From Streptomyces melanogenes (lineage in GTDB: Bacteria; Actinomycetota; Actinomycetes; Streptomycetales; Streptomycetaceae), in NCBI RefSeq assembly GCF_014649795.1, contig NZ_BMTS01000021.1:1-64000 (forward strand): 64,000 nucleotides of DNA. The letters are read 5' to 3'. The translations under genes were made by a program, and so were the position numbers. This document shows positions 9,058-17,850 of this stretch, piece after piece. How positions within the stretch are numbered: position 1 is the stretch's first letter; the number at the start of each line of letters is the position of its first letter. The notes beneath the pieces are model-generated. The model did not search any database, was not told the DNA's origin, and worked only from the letters and a program-made list of their open reading frames with translations.

Positions 9058-9076
9058 TCCCACTCCGCTCCCCCAA

Positions 9077-9109
9077 GAAGGCCCGGCCGTCCTCCCCGGC
9101 CGGGCCTTC
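9077..9109 (+). terminator. Rho-independent-type hairpin
   Basis: Perfect 13-base stem (GAAGGCCCGGCCG with its complement) around a 7-base loop, 20 bases after the stop of the membrane-protein gene. It has no T tract, as is usual in Streptomyces. Confidence 0.75.
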
Positions 9110-9194
9110 GCCATATCCGAGGCGATAAACCGAACATGAGGAACCGTCAGCTCCGGTTGCTGGGGTGACCGGAAAGTGTCGAGCAGCTCGCCAT

Positions 9195-9255
9195 ATGTCG
9201 AGTGGTTCGACATGATGAGGTCACGTCGCCATGTGTCGACTCACTCGACACATGG
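9195..9255. promoter_or_regulatory. Double palindromic operator
   Basis: Two related palindromes lie in front of the TTG start at 9275. Site 1 (9195-9213) is ATGTCGA-N5-TCGACAT. Site 2 (9229-9255) is CCATGTGTCGA-N5-TCGACACATGG, with perfect 11-base arms. A third partial copy (GTGTCGA-N5-TCG) lies at 9177-9191. The repeated TGTCGA half-site with constant 5-base spacing indicates a dimeric repressor bound at several adjacent sites. The downstream gene encodes a helix-turn-helix protein, so autoregulation is the simplest reading. Confidence 0.65.
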
Positions 9256-9274
9256 CCGGACGAAGGAGAAGGCG

Positions 9275-10285
9275 TTGCCCAAGCACGACGAAGACGTCCC
9301 GCGCGAGGAGCCGACCGGTTCGCCGGGCCCGCTGATCGACCCGGGGATGCTCACGGCCGGCGGCCCAGCCAAGTCGAGCGCGGCTGCGCCCGAGGAGTTC
9401 ATGGAGCAGCTGCGCGCCCGGGTCGAGGCCGAGGGCGGCATGCTGCTGCCGGGCCGCACCTACGAGGAGGCGGACATGGCGCGGGCCGCCCTGGCGGCGC
9501 TGCGAGGTTGGGCCGACCGCCGGGAGCGGCTGCCCGGCGACCGGGCCAACCTGATGGCCGCCGCCTGGTGGTCGGGGCACCGCAACGTCGCCGAACTCGC
9601 CCGCAGCGCCGACGTGTCGAGGGACACCGTCTACGAGGACCTGCGCTCCCGGGGCATCGAGCCCACCGACAAGGCGGCCGCCGCCGACCCGCGCCCCCGG
9701 TACGCCCCGCTGACGGCGGAAGGGGTCGGCGGGCTCGCCGCGCTGAGCCAGAGCGTCACCCTCCCCGCGAGGCTCGCCCAGGAGCCCGACGAGCTCGCCC
9801 TGACGGCGTGGGCCGTCTCCAACACCCTGGAGCGGATCGCCAACCTGCTCGACCCGGACTGCGACAACATGCAGCAGTGGGGGCGCGACGAGGTGGCCCA
9901 TGACATGGTCGCCCGGCTGCAAACGGCCCTGCGCCACGCGCAGCGCGTGGCCGCCGACGGAGTCAGCGAACGGCAGTTGGCCGGACGCGCCATGAGCCGG
10001 ATCGAGGCCCAGCTGGAGGATGAGCAGTACCTCGTGGAGAGCGCCACCGTGCATCTGTCCCACGTGGACGGCGACCGGATCAGCGTCCGCATCGGGCAGG
10101 CCCAGTTCAGCGACTTCATGCCCGCCGGATGGACCCTGCTCGACACCAACCGGCCGCTGCGCGAGGTGACCGGCGCCGAGCACCTCGCCATCCGGACCGC
10201 GCTCGACACGATCGCCGAGACCCTCAACGGCCCCCTCTCGGAGGAGAGCCCGCAGGGAGCGGCCACCAAGAGCGAGGGCGCGTGA
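9275..10285 (+). CDS. Helix-turn-helix regulatory protein
   Basis: A 336-residue protein starting at TTG 9275, chosen for GAAGGAGAAGG directly in front; longer frames would read through the operator palindromes. A helix-turn-helix is visible at about residues 105-130 (NVAELARSADVSRDTVYEDLRSRGIE). The C-terminal half is helical with a beta-rich piece (ISVRIGQAQFSDFMPAGWTLLD). It heads a run of closely spaced or overlapping small genes to 11258. It is a plausible repressor of its own operon through the palindromes at 9195-9255. Confidence 0.7.
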   Translation: MPKHDEDVPREEPTGSPGPLIDPGMLTAGGPAKSSAAAPEEFMEQLRARVEAEGGMLLPGRTYEEADMARAALAALRGWADRRERLPGDRANLMAAAWWSGHRNVAELARSADVSRDTVYEDLRSRGIEPTDKAAAADPRPRYAPLTAEGVGGLAALSQSVTLPARLAQEPDELALTAWAVSNTLERIANLLDPDCDNMQQWGRDEVAHDMVARLQTALRHAQRVAADGVSERQLAGRAMSRIEAQLEDEQYLVESATVHLSHVDGDRISVRIGQAQFSDFMPAGWTLLDTNRPLREVTGAEHLAIRTALDTIAETLNGPLSEESPQGAATKSEGA

Positions 10286-10461
10286 TGCCGACCTTCCTGA
10301 TCGTCACCGCAGTGCTGGCCGCCGCGTTCATGGCCTGGTTCTACGTGGGCCTCATGCGGATGCACTCCGGACGGGCGAAGAACGTGGTCGAGGGGATGAC
10401 GCCCCGGCGGATCCACTACCGCCGCCTCAGCCGCCAGATCCGACGGGCACACGGCCGATGA
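10285..10461 (+). CDS. Small membrane protein
   Basis: A 58-residue protein with one N-terminal transmembrane helix (MPTFLIVTAVLAAAFMAWFY) and a strongly basic tail (RRIHYRRLSRQIRRAHGR), so the C-terminus should face the cytoplasm. The ATG overlaps the stop of the regulator gene (TGATG) and its own stop overlaps the next start (ATGA). Its function is unknown. Confidence 0.65.
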   Translation: MPTFLIVTAVLAAAFMAWFYVGLMRMHSGRAKNVVEGMTPRRIHYRRLSRQIRRAHGR

Positions 10462-10592
10462 GCGACCTCGCCGCGACGTCGGTGTCGCAGGCAACTCCCG
10501 CCCGTCCGGGGCGGCTTGAGCTGCTCACCCACACCGACTTCGGGCACCTCGCCCGGATCGCCCGGGGCGCCACCACACGAAAGGGTGACTGA
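10458..10592 (+). CDS. Tiny hypothetical protein in coupled operon
   Basis: A 44-residue peptide (MSDLAATSVSQ to ATTRKGD) whose ATG overlaps the preceding stop by ATGA. It has no recognisable motif. It is called because of the perfect overlap geometry and the absence of any other gene in the gap before 10599. Confidence 0.45.
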   Translation: MSDLAATSVSQATPARPGRLELLTHTDFGHLARIARGATTRKGD

Positions 10593-10598
10593 GCGCAT

Positions 10599-11258
10599 AT
10601 GCCGCTGAACGTGCCCGTGACCCTCACCGTGCCGCCGATAGACCGGTCGTTCACGGTGCACACCGACCGCCAGCGCTGGAGCGCCGAGCAGCTCGCCGCC
10701 GAGCCCGACGGCCGTGCCGCGCTGGAGGCAGCGGTCCGCGAGGGCGTCCGCAAGGCCGCATCCACCTGCGCCTACGCCCAGCTCACCGAGCCGGACGTCA
10801 CCGTTGCCACACACCCGGACGGGTCGGTGACGATGACCGGCCGCGTGCTGTGCGACGAGGCTGACTGCCACACCGCCGCCCAGCGCCACCACTTCGATGC
10901 CGCCGAGTCGATCGAGGCCAAGGCCGCCGCCGACTGGGTCGCGCAGAAGGAACTGGCCCTCGCCCCCGGCGAACTCGCGGTCGTGCAGGAGCGCGTCCGC
11001 ACCGGTGACGATCGGCGGCAACGTCGCGCGTCGTTCGGCTTCGTGCTGGCCGGGGTGCTCTGCGCGGCCGCCGGCGGGGCCATGGGCCAGTACGACTACC
11101 ACAAGCCCCAGGGCGCCTCCCCCGGCACCAACATCAGGGTGTGGCTCGGGCAGAACGTCGATTCCCTGTGCGACCACCTGGCGTTCCCCGCGGTCATCGC
11201 CGGAACGCTCCTCGTCCTGTTCGGCTTCGCCCGTCTCGCCGTCGCCAAAGGCAAGTAG
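10599..11258 (+). CDS. Membrane protein with two C-terminal helices
   Basis: A 219-residue protein. Residues 1-140 form a soluble N-terminal domain with strands and charged helices and a C.....C pair (LCDEADC). Two hydrophobic helices follow at about residues 146-162 and 194-212. I do not recognise it. It starts six bases after the 44-residue gene and is the last of the overlapping series that begins with the helix-turn-helix gene. Confidence 0.65.
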   Translation: MPLNVPVTLTVPPIDRSFTVHTDRQRWSAEQLAAEPDGRAALEAAVREGVRKAASTCAYAQLTEPDVTVATHPDGSVTMTGRVLCDEADCHTAAQRHHFDAAESIEAKAAADWVAQKELALAPGELAVVQERVRTGDDRRQRRASFGFVLAGVLCAAAGGAMGQYDYHKPQGASPGTNIRVWLGQNVDSLCDHLAFPAVIAGTLLVLFGFARLAVAKGK

Positions 11259-11346
11259 ACCGGTGACGCTCGGGAACGCAGCGGCGTCAACGGTCGTGGC
11301 TTCACCCCAGAGGGATGCGCGAGAGGCGTCGTGCGAGCCTGCTGGG

Positions 11347-11583
11347 GTGGAAGAGCACACCTACATCGTCCGTCTCCGCTTCCGCCCGAACGGCCCGGCA
11401 GTCACCGGCTGGTGGGCCAACCGGGAGGTCGCCGAGGCGAAGTACACCGGGCAGATCGGTATCCACGGATCCCGCCCAGGCGTCGTCATCACCCTGTCGG
11501 TGCAGGTTGGCGGCGGGCCAGAAAAGGTGCTGCGGACCTGGCCCGGTGACCAGCACCAGGTCCCGCCGGCGGCCGCGGACTGA
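11347..11583 (+). CDS. Small beta-rich hypothetical protein
   Basis: A 78-residue protein (starts VEEHTYIVRLRF) with alternating strands and a conserved-looking GWWANREVAEAKYTG segment. GTG 11347 is chosen because the preceding residues lack coding character; GTG 11263 in the same frame is an alternative. A palindromic terminator follows. Its function is unknown. Confidence 0.5.
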   Translation: MEEHTYIVRLRFRPNGPAVTGWWANREVAEAKYTGQIGIHGSRPGVVITLSVQVGGGPEKVLRTWPGDQHQVPPAAAD

Positions 11584-11594
11584 GGGATGTCGGG

Positions 11595-11618
11595 GTACAA
11601 GGTCATCTGACCTTGTAC
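11595..11618. terminator. Bidirectional hairpin between convergent genes
   Basis: Perfect 11-base inverted repeat GTACAAGGTCA / TGACCTTGTAC with a 2-base spacer, between the right-reading gene ending at 11583 and the left-reading imuB-like gene ending at 11671. The convergent placement favours a terminator over an operator. Confidence 0.55.
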
Positions 11619-11670
11619 GCGGACAAGGGAGTGATCACTGCCCCCGAAAGCAATGCTCATGCCACCTCCA

Positions 11671-12654
11671 CTACCGTGCTCCGGCCGGGGGCGTAGTGGC
11701 GAGGGCGGCGGGCGCGAGCGCGCCCGGTCCGTAGCGGATCTCGGTGCGGCCGATGACGGCCTCGATCCGGCGACGCTGCTCATCGCCCGGATCCAGGGTC
11801 AGCTGGTGAGCCGTACAGCGGTCGTCGGCCAGGTCGGCGGCCACGGTCAGCGCCCGTACCCGGGCCCGCTGCAGGCCGAGCCCGTCGTGGAGCTGATAGG
11901 CCAGGTCACGCAACACGGGGGGGTGAGCGGTCGGTTCGCCCAGGGTCCGGCTGCGGGTGCTGTGCGAGGCGTCGGCGTACTGCACGCTCAGCGTGAGCCG
12001 GATGGCCACCGCCCGGCGGGTGCGCAGCACGGTGCCCAGCTCGCAGGCGAGGGCGAGCAGGGCGCGTCGGCGCTGGACGGGATCGAGTTCATCGCGGGGG
12101 AAGCGGCGGGTGGCGCTGGTGGAGGCCGCGAGCGCGGCGGGTGCGATTGGCCGGGGATCGAAGCCGCGGGCGGCGCGCTCGTGGAGCTGGCGGCCGAGCG
12201 TGGCACCGGCGATGCGCTGCACGGTACCCATCGGCAGGGCGGCGAGGTCGCCGACGGTGGCGATGCCGTACTGGCCCAGGGTGCGCTCCAGGACGGGGCC
12301 CACCCCCGGCAGCGCGCGCACCGCTTGGCGGTGCAGGAAGCCGAGCGCCTCGTCGGCAGCGATGAGGCGGGCCTGCCCGGGGGCGCAGGTGTTCACCGCC
12401 ATCGTGGCGATCATGCGGGTGGGGCCGCCGCCCACCGCGGTGGTGAGGCCGGCCTGGGCGAGGACCCTCGTCTGCACCAGGTCGGTGAGCTGCTCGGGGG
12501 TGCGCTTCCAGTACCGCAGCGCACCGCCGACACTCAGCAGCGCCCCATCACGGGGAAGCAGCTGCACGGTGGGGGTGATCTCGGTGAGCACGGCGAGCAG
12601 CCGCGGCTCCATCTCGATCGGCGCCGGGTGGCAGCGGACATAGATCACGGTCAT
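11671..12654 (-). CDS. imuB: ImuB-like inactive Y-family polymerase
   Basis: A 327-residue protein of the DinB/UmuC superfamily. The helix-hairpin-helix segment is clear (VRALPGVGPVLERTLGQYGIATVGDLAALP), as is the little-finger-type C-terminal half (FPRDELDP...RRALLALACELGTVLR). The catalytic acids are missing: the N-terminus reads MTVIYVRCHP instead of an hxxDhDxFF strand, and the SxDE motif is replaced by LLSVGGALRY. It therefore resembles ImuB, the accessory factor that links DnaE2 to the sliding clamp in mutagenic repair. The start overlaps the dnaE2 stop by ATGA. No imuA is present. Confidence 0.8.
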   Translation of the reverse strand: MTVIYVRCHPAPIEMEPRLLAVLTEITPTVQLLPRDGALLSVGGALRYWKRTPEQLTDLVQTRVLAQAGLTTAVGGGPTRMIATMAVNTCAPGQARLIAADEALGFLHRQAVRALPGVGPVLERTLGQYGIATVGDLAALPMGTVQRIAGATLGRQLHERAARGFDPRPIAPAALAASTSATRRFPRDELDPVQRRRALLALACELGTVLRTRRAVAIRLTLSVQYADASHSTRSRTLGEPTAHPPVLRDLAYQLHDGLGLQRARVRALTVAADLADDRCTAHQLTLDPGDEQRRRIEAVIGRTEIRYGPGALAPAALATTPPAGAR

Positions 12655-15600
12655 CCGGCGCTCCCAGCAGACGCGTGCCACAAACGCCCGCCGGGCGTCC
12701 GGTCGCCGTCGGACACGGCAGGGGCGGCCGGGGACGGCGCGGTGTCGCTGAGGGCGGCGCGCAGCGCGGCGGGCCCGCCGCGCTGGTGGGCCTGGACGAG
12801 GTCGACCAGGCTCCAGGCTTGTTCGCCGACGACGCTGATGCTCGTCCCGCGCCGCTGCACCTGGCCGCGGACGACGAGGAGCCAGCGGTGGAACAGGACG
12901 TGGGCGGCGTGCTCGTGGGTGTCGTCGAAGAACACCAGGTCGACCACGCCGCCGGGCGAGCCGTCGTCGAGCGAGGTGAAGATGGTGCGCCGCTTGGAGC
13001 GGGTCGGCGGGGTCTGGATGGCGACCTTGGCACCGGCCACCAGCACGGTCTGCCCGGTGGGCACCTCGCGCAGTTGGTGGGCCCAGGTGACGCCGAGCTC
13101 GGTGAGCAGCTCGTGGTGGGAGGCCATCAGATGGCGGGAGGTATCCATGCCGAGGACCTCCAGCTCCGCGTCCAACTGCTCCTGCTCGCTCATCGCGGGC
13201 AGCCCCGTCCCGGCGGCAGTCACCACCTCCGCGTCGGTGGCCAGAGTGAGCTGGGCGGGCATCGCCACCTGGCGCCGGGTGCGGTGGAGTTCGTCGAGCT
13301 GGAGCAGGAGCTCACGGCGGTGCGCGCCGTGAGCGAGAGAGTCCAGAGCGCCGATCCGTGCAAGGCCGTGGGCCAGGGGCAGGGAGGGACGGGCCCGGGT
13401 GTGGAAGTCGCCCAGGTCGGCGTACGGCTGGCCGGCGGCGATGCGTTCGGCCTCGTCGGCGGTGATGCCGTGCACGTCCGCGAGCGCGATCCGCAGACCC
13501 AGCTGGCCGTCGGCCAAGGCTTCGACACGGTAGTGGGGGGTGGAGTGCTGCACGTCGACGGGCAGGATCGGCACCCCGCGGCGCCGGGCCTCCCCGAGCA
13601 CCAGCCGCTTGGGGTACATGCCCGGGTCGTGCTCCAGGACCCCGGCGTAGAACGGCGCCGGGAAGTGGGCCTTGAGGTAGGCGGACTGGGCGGTGGCCAG
13701 GGCGAACGCTGTGGCGTGACTACGCGCAAAGCCGTATGAACCCATATTTTCCAGTAGTTGCCACACCTCGTCGATCACCGCCGGGGTGTAGCCGGCCTGC
13801 CGGGAGCGCTCGCGGTACCAGGCCTCCAGCGCCGGAAGGCGGGCCGGGTCGGACAGGGCGCGGCGAGCCTCCTCGCCCATCGCGAGGTCGGTGCGGGTCA
13901 TCACCGCGAACACCTCGATCACCTGCTCGTTGAAGACGACCACCCCGTACGTGACCTTCAGGGCGGGCTCCAGATCGGGATGGGGGTAGCGGGGGCGGAG
14001 CTTGCCGTGCCGGGCCTCCAGGAACGGGCGGATCATGTCCGCCTGGACCGGGCCGGGGCGGAACAGTGAGATCTCGGTGACCAGGTCCTGGAAGGTCTCC
14101 GGGCGGAGCCGGCCCGCCAGCTCCCGCGCGCCGGGCGACTCCAGCTGGAAGACCGACAGGCTCTGGCCCTCGCGCAGCATCTGCAGGGCTTCCGGGTCCT
14201 CCAGCGGCACCTGGGCACGGTCGTCGATATCCAGGACGCGGCCGGTGGCACGGCGGATCTCGGCAACCGCGTACGCCATGCTGGACTGCATCCGCACCCC
14301 CAAAATGTCCAGCTTCAGCAGGCCCATCCGCTCCACGTCGTCCTTGTCGAACACGCTCATGGGCAGGTGCTCGGTGGCGGTGGGCAGCACCGGGGTCCGC
14401 TGAAGCAGCGAGTCGTCGGACAGCAGCACGCCGCACGGATGCATGGCGACCCCACGATGGAGGCCGTCGAGACCCTCCACGAGTTCCCACAGCCGCCCGT
14501 ACCGTTCCGCGTGCTGGGCCAGGGTGCGCAGCTCGGGCAACTCCCGCAGCGCGGTGCGGGCGTCACGGGCCCGCAGGTGCGGAAAGGACTTGGCGATCTT
14601 TCCGACTTCGTCCGGGGCGATCCCCAGGGCCAGGCCAGCCGCCCGGATCGCGTGGCGGACCCGGTACGTCTCGGGCATGGAGACCGTGGCGACTCGCTCC
14701 GGGCCGAACCGCTCCAGCACCGCGCGGTAGACCTCGATCCGCCGCGCACTCTCGACGTCGATGTCGATGTCCGGCAACGACTTTCTGCGCAGGTTCAGGA
14801 AGCGTTCCATGATGAGGCCGTTCGAGACCGGCTCGGCGACGCTGATCCCGAGCAGGTGCACCACCAGGCTCCCGGCCGCGGAGCCGCGGGCTTGCACCCG
14901 GATCCCGAGCGCCCGGGTGTCATCCACCACCTGGGCGACCGTGAGGAAGTACGTCGGCCAGCCCAGCGTCGAAATCACCTGGAGCTCCGAGGACAAACGT
15001 TCCCGCATCGCCGGGGTGCGGTCGTATCCGCGCTCGCGCAGCGCACTCTCGCAGCGCTCGCGCAGCACCCGCGCGGCGGTGCCCGGTGCGGCGCCGACCA
15101 GGCGCTCCTCGGGGAAGTGCACGCGGCCGAGCCCGAGGTCGGCCGCCGGATCCAGGCGGCACTCCTCGGCCGTGCGGGCCGTGGTGGCGAGCAGGTGTGC
15201 GGCGCCGCCGCGCTCCAGCCCGGCGGCCCGGGCGATCTCCTCGGCCAGCACCGCCATGTCCGCGCCGGGCTTGAGCCAGCGCTCGCCGCCGTCGGTACGG
15301 CCCGGACGGACCGGCATCAGCAGCCGGTCGGCGTCCAGCACGTCCGCGATCGGCCCCTGGCCGGGGTCGGCGTAGCGCACCGCGTTGGACAGCACGCACA
15401 GCAGATCCGCCTCGCGGGCAAGGCCCACGGTGCGGGCGGCCAGCCGCAGCGAGCCGGGCCCGGTCCCGGTGCGGCGGTGGTGGACGGCCTCCAGCCGCAG
15501 ATGCGGTCCGAACGCCTCCCGCCACGGGGCAAGGAGCCGGGCGGCCACGTCCGGGCGGCCGGCGGCGAGCGCCCGCACCGGCTCGGAGGCCGGGCCTAGC

Positions 15601-16046
15601 AGCACGGTCAGCCCCTCGGCATGGCCCTGGAGCAGGTCGAAGGAAGCGATGAGCTGCCCGCCGCCGGCTGCCGCCCGCGCGGAGTGCGCCGCGCTGATGA
15701 TCCGGCACAGGTTCATCCAACCCGTCCGGTCGCGGGCCAGCAGCACTATCCGCGGCGCGGACTCGTCGACGAACGCGCCGCCGCGCACCGGCGTGCGGGC
15801 CCGAACGACCGGGGCGGACACGGCCGCGCCCACGGCGGACACGGCAAGGTCCGCCCCGAACAGGGGGCGCAGCCCCTCCCTGGCGCAGGCGTCGGCGTGC
15901 CGCACCGCACCGCCCAGCGTGTCCCGGTCCGTCAGCGCCAGCGCCTCAAAGCCCCGCTCGGCAGCACGTTGCGCCAGGTCAGAGGAGAGGGATCCCCCGT
16001 AGCGGGCACTGTGACCTGAGGCGACATGCAAGTGCACGTAAGGCAT
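12651..16046 (-). CDS. dnaE2: Error-prone DNA polymerase III alpha subunit, DnaE2
   Basis: A 1131-residue C-family polymerase. It has an N-terminal PHP domain (YVHLHVASGHSARYGG, ALTDRDTLGG), the palm with the catalytic pair in LPDIDIDVES (Asp426, Asp428), helix-hairpin-helix and OB-fold regions, and no long tau-binding tail. Length and layout fit DnaE2 rather than the replicative DnaE1 (about 1180). DnaE2 performs translesion synthesis in SOS-induced mutagenesis together with ImuB, encoded immediately downstream and coupled. A LexA-type box lies 76 bases upstream of the start. Confidence 0.9.
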   Translation of the reverse strand: MPYVHLHVASGHSARYGGSLSSDLAQRAAERGFEALALTDRDTLGGAVRHADACAREGLRPLFGADLAVSAVGAAVSAPVVRARTPVRGGAFVDESAPRIVLLARDRTGWMNLCRIISAAHSARAAAGGGQLIASFDLLQGHAEGLTVLLGPASEPVRALAAGRPDVAARLLAPWREAFGPHLRLEAVHHRRTGTGPGSLRLAARTVGLAREADLLCVLSNAVRYADPGQGPIADVLDADRLLMPVRPGRTDGGERWLKPGADMAVLAEEIARAAGLERGGAAHLLATTARTAEECRLDPAADLGLGRVHFPEERLVGAAPGTAARVLRERCESALRERGYDRTPAMRERLSSELQVISTLGWPTYFLTVAQVVDDTRALGIRVQARGSAAGSLVVHLLGISVAEPVSNGLIMERFLNLRRKSLPDIDIDVESARRIEVYRAVLERFGPERVATVSMPETYRVRHAIRAAGLALGIAPDEVGKIAKSFPHLRARDARTALRELPELRTLAQHAERYGRLWELVEGLDGLHRGVAMHPCGVLLSDDSLLQRTPVLPTATEHLPMSVFDKDDVERMGLLKLDILGVRMQSSMAYAVAEIRRATGRVLDIDDRAQVPLEDPEALQMLREGQSLSVFQLESPGARELAGRLRPETFQDLVTEISLFRPGPVQADMIRPFLEARHGKLRPRYPHPDLEPALKVTYGVVVFNEQVIEVFAVMTRTDLAMGEEARRALSDPARLPALEAWYRERSRQAGYTPAVIDEVWQLLENMGSYGFARSHATAFALATAQSAYLKAHFPAPFYAGVLEHDPGMYPKRLVLGEARRRGVPILPVDVQHSTPHYRVEALADGQLGLRIALADVHGITADEAERIAAGQPYADLGDFHTRARPSLPLAHGLARIGALDSLAHGAHRRELLLQLDELHRTRRQVAMPAQLTLATDAEVVTAAGTGLPAMSEQEQLDAELEVLGMDTSRHLMASHHELLTELGVTWAHQLREVPTGQTVLVAGAKVAIQTPPTRSKRRTIFTSLDDGSPGGVVDLVFFDDTHEHAAHVLFHRWLLVVRGQVQRRGTSISVVGEQAWSLVDLVQAHQRGGPAALRAALSDTAPSPAAPAVSDGDRTPGGRLWHASAGSAG

Positions 16047-16121
16047 GCACGACCACCCACCTCCTCCTGAACCTGTCCACCCCCAGACCTGTCACTGATG
16101 TACGTCAACGATAAAGCAGAG

Positions 16122-16137
16122 TCGAACTAATATTCGA
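16122..16137 (-). promoter_or_regulatory. LexA (SOS) box
   Basis: TCGAACTAATATTCGA matches the actinobacterial LexA consensus TCGAAC-N4-GTTCGA at all but one position. It sits in an A+T-rich pocket upstream of dnaE2, where a DNA-damage-controlled promoter is expected. Both the location and the target genes agree with known SOS regulation of dnaE2/imuB cassettes. Confidence 0.75.
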
Positions 16138-16222
16138 CTTGTGGGGTTCGGCAGCGTCTTGACCGGGTGGCGGCGAGGAGGTGACTCCCGCGTTCCATCC
16201 GGGCTCCCGAAAAACCAATTTA

Positions 16223-16236
16223 ATTAGTGGACTAAT
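16223..16236. promoter_or_regulatory. GntR-type palindrome upstream of desaturase
   Basis: ATTAGTGGACTAAT-type near-palindrome (AATTAGTGGACTAATA on the top strand) in the promoter region of the desaturase gene. It shares GTGGACTAA with the operator arm at 7223-7230 in front of the GntR gene, so the same regulator may bind both. The shared core is short, so this is tentative. Confidence 0.45.
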
Positions 16237-16293
16237 AAGTACTCTAGGTGATGACTGGCGGGAGGTGCCCGCCCCTGTCACCCCGGGACACCC

Positions 16294-17325
16294 ATGGACC
16301 TCTGCTTAGCCCTGCTCGCCTGCGGCCTCCTGCTGCGCCAGGCGGACCGCCTCCACCACGCCCACAACCGCCCGCACGCCGCCCCGGCCCGCGAGCTGCT
16401 CGCCCTCCAGCGCCGCCGCGCCAGCACGCTCACCCCCGTCCTGCTGCTCGCCGGGCAGTGGATACAGATCGCCGGGTGGTGGCTGCTCGCCGGGCACGGC
16501 CCCCTTGCCGCCGCCGTCGCGGCCCTCGCCGTCGCGGTGCACTTCCGCCACCTCCAGGAGGTCAGCCACTTCGCGGTCCACGGCGTCCTCGCCCGCACCC
16601 CGCGCGCCAACCTGCTCCTCGGCGAGGCCGGCGCGCACCTCCCCCTGGCCCTGGCCCCCCTGCCCCTCCGCCGCCGCAGCCACGTCCGCGACCACCACCC
16701 CAACGCCACCATGGCGACCGACCCCAACCTCGACGACCTGCACCGGGCCGGGCTACGACCGGGCGCCACGCGCACCACTGTCGCCTGGGCGCTGATCCAC
16801 CCGCTCACCCCGCGCGGCCTCTACGCCACCGCCACCGCGATCGCCGCCGTGCTGCGCCGCTCCCCCGCCCGCGCCGCCGCCCTGGCCGCCACCGCGACCC
16901 TGGCCGTCCTCATCGGCGGCATCCCCGCCCTGATCTGGGGCCTGCTCCTGCCCCGCCTGCTGCTCTACCCGCAACTCGCCTGGATGTCGCTGATCAACGA
17001 GCACACCTGGTTCGACCCCGAGACCCGCACCGGATCAGCCGCTGACATCGAGGCCGGGCGCTGCCTGCGCCTCTACCCCCGCAACCGCGCCCTCGCCGCG
17101 ATCGCCGCCACCACCTGGCTCCCCTACGGCGACCTCCACCACTACGCCCACTCCGCCCACCCCGGCCTGCGCTGGAACTACCTGCGCGCCGCGGAACGCC
17201 ACCTCCCCCCGCCCCATTTCACGCCTGCCGGCCTCCTGCTCGGCTCCCCGTCCGTGATCCGCCGCCACCACCAGGCCCTCACCGCCAGCCCGGCCCGCAT
17301 CGGCCAACCGGCCCCCACCGCCTAG
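16294..17325 (+). CDS. Membrane fatty acid desaturase-like protein
   Basis: A 343-residue integral membrane protein of the di-iron fatty acid desaturase/hydroxylase superfamily. Three histidine boxes are visible: HFRHLQEVSHFAVHG, SHVRDHHPN and LHHYAHSAHP, plus NEHTWF. Hydrophobic helices lie at about residues 48-65, 70-85, 188-225 and 265-280. The substrate could be an acyl chain or another lipid or peptide aliphatic group. The start codon has no clear ribosome binding site, so the exact N-terminus is uncertain. A strong terminator follows. Confidence 0.8.
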   Translation: MDLCLALLACGLLLRQADRLHHAHNRPHAAPARELLALQRRRASTLTPVLLLAGQWIQIAGWWLLAGHGPLAAAVAALAVAVHFRHLQEVSHFAVHGVLARTPRANLLLGEAGAHLPLALAPLPLRRRSHVRDHHPNATMATDPNLDDLHRAGLRPGATRTTVAWALIHPLTPRGLYATATAIAAVLRRSPARAAALAATATLAVLIGGIPALIWGLLLPRLLLYPQLAWMSLINEHTWFDPETRTGSAADIEAGRCLRLYPRNRALAAIAATTWLPYGDLHHYAHSAHPGLRWNYLRAAERHLPPPHFTPAGLLLGSPSVIRRHHQALTASPARIGQPAPTA

Positions 17326-17347
17326 CACCCACCGCACGGCCACACGA

Positions 17348-17384
17348 AAGGGCCCGGACTCCCCCGTGGGGAGTCCGGGCCCTT
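17348..17384. terminator. Strong bidirectional terminator
   Basis: Perfect 17-base stem with a 3-base loop between the convergent desaturase and coiled-coil genes. It should end transcription from both sides. Confidence 0.85.
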
Positions 17385-17425
17385 CGTCATGCAGCGGCGC
17401 CGTACCGGCAGCCGCGACGATCTGA

Positions 17426-17740
17426 TCAGGTCGCGTCCGGGTCCTTGCCGACCAGCGACGACAGCAGCTGGATGATCTGCGCCTGGTTGCGGTCGATCTT
17501 CTCGTTCAGGCCGCGCAGATCACCGGCGAGCTGGTCCACCTTCTCGTCCAGGCCGCCCACCTTCTGGTCCAGGTTGCCCACCTGCAGACGCACCGCGGTC
17601 AGATCCGACTTGACGATCCCGAACTCGCGGACCGTCGTCTCGTGCGCCTGCTCGAAACGACGCGTGAGAGCGGCGATCTCGCTCTGGGCGATGGGGTCCT
17701 CGGCCACGCGGGGCCCTCCCGGATCATGAAAAGCGGTCAT
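17426..17740 (-). CDS. Small coiled-coil protein
   Basis: A 104-residue protein (starts MTAFHDPGGP). From about residue 20 to 95 it is one long coiled coil with heptads such as VGNLDQKVGGLDEKVDQLAGDL. Similar short proteins occur widely in actinobacteria and their phages without an assigned role. It is divergent from the WG-repeat gene at 17948. Confidence 0.65.
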   Translation of the reverse strand: MTAFHDPGGPRVAEDPIAQSEIAALTRRFEQAHETTVREFGIVKSDLTAVRLQVGNLDQKVGGLDEKVDQLAGDLRGLNEKIDRNQAQIIQLLSSLVGKDPDAT

Positions 17741-17850
17741 CAGACCCACCACGATATCGCGCCCGCCCCGTGCCCGAGGAGCCCGCATCCGCAAGACCAC
17801 CACCAGAACCGCAGGTCCCACAGCGGCGGCACCGGTGTCGTTTCGGTCAG

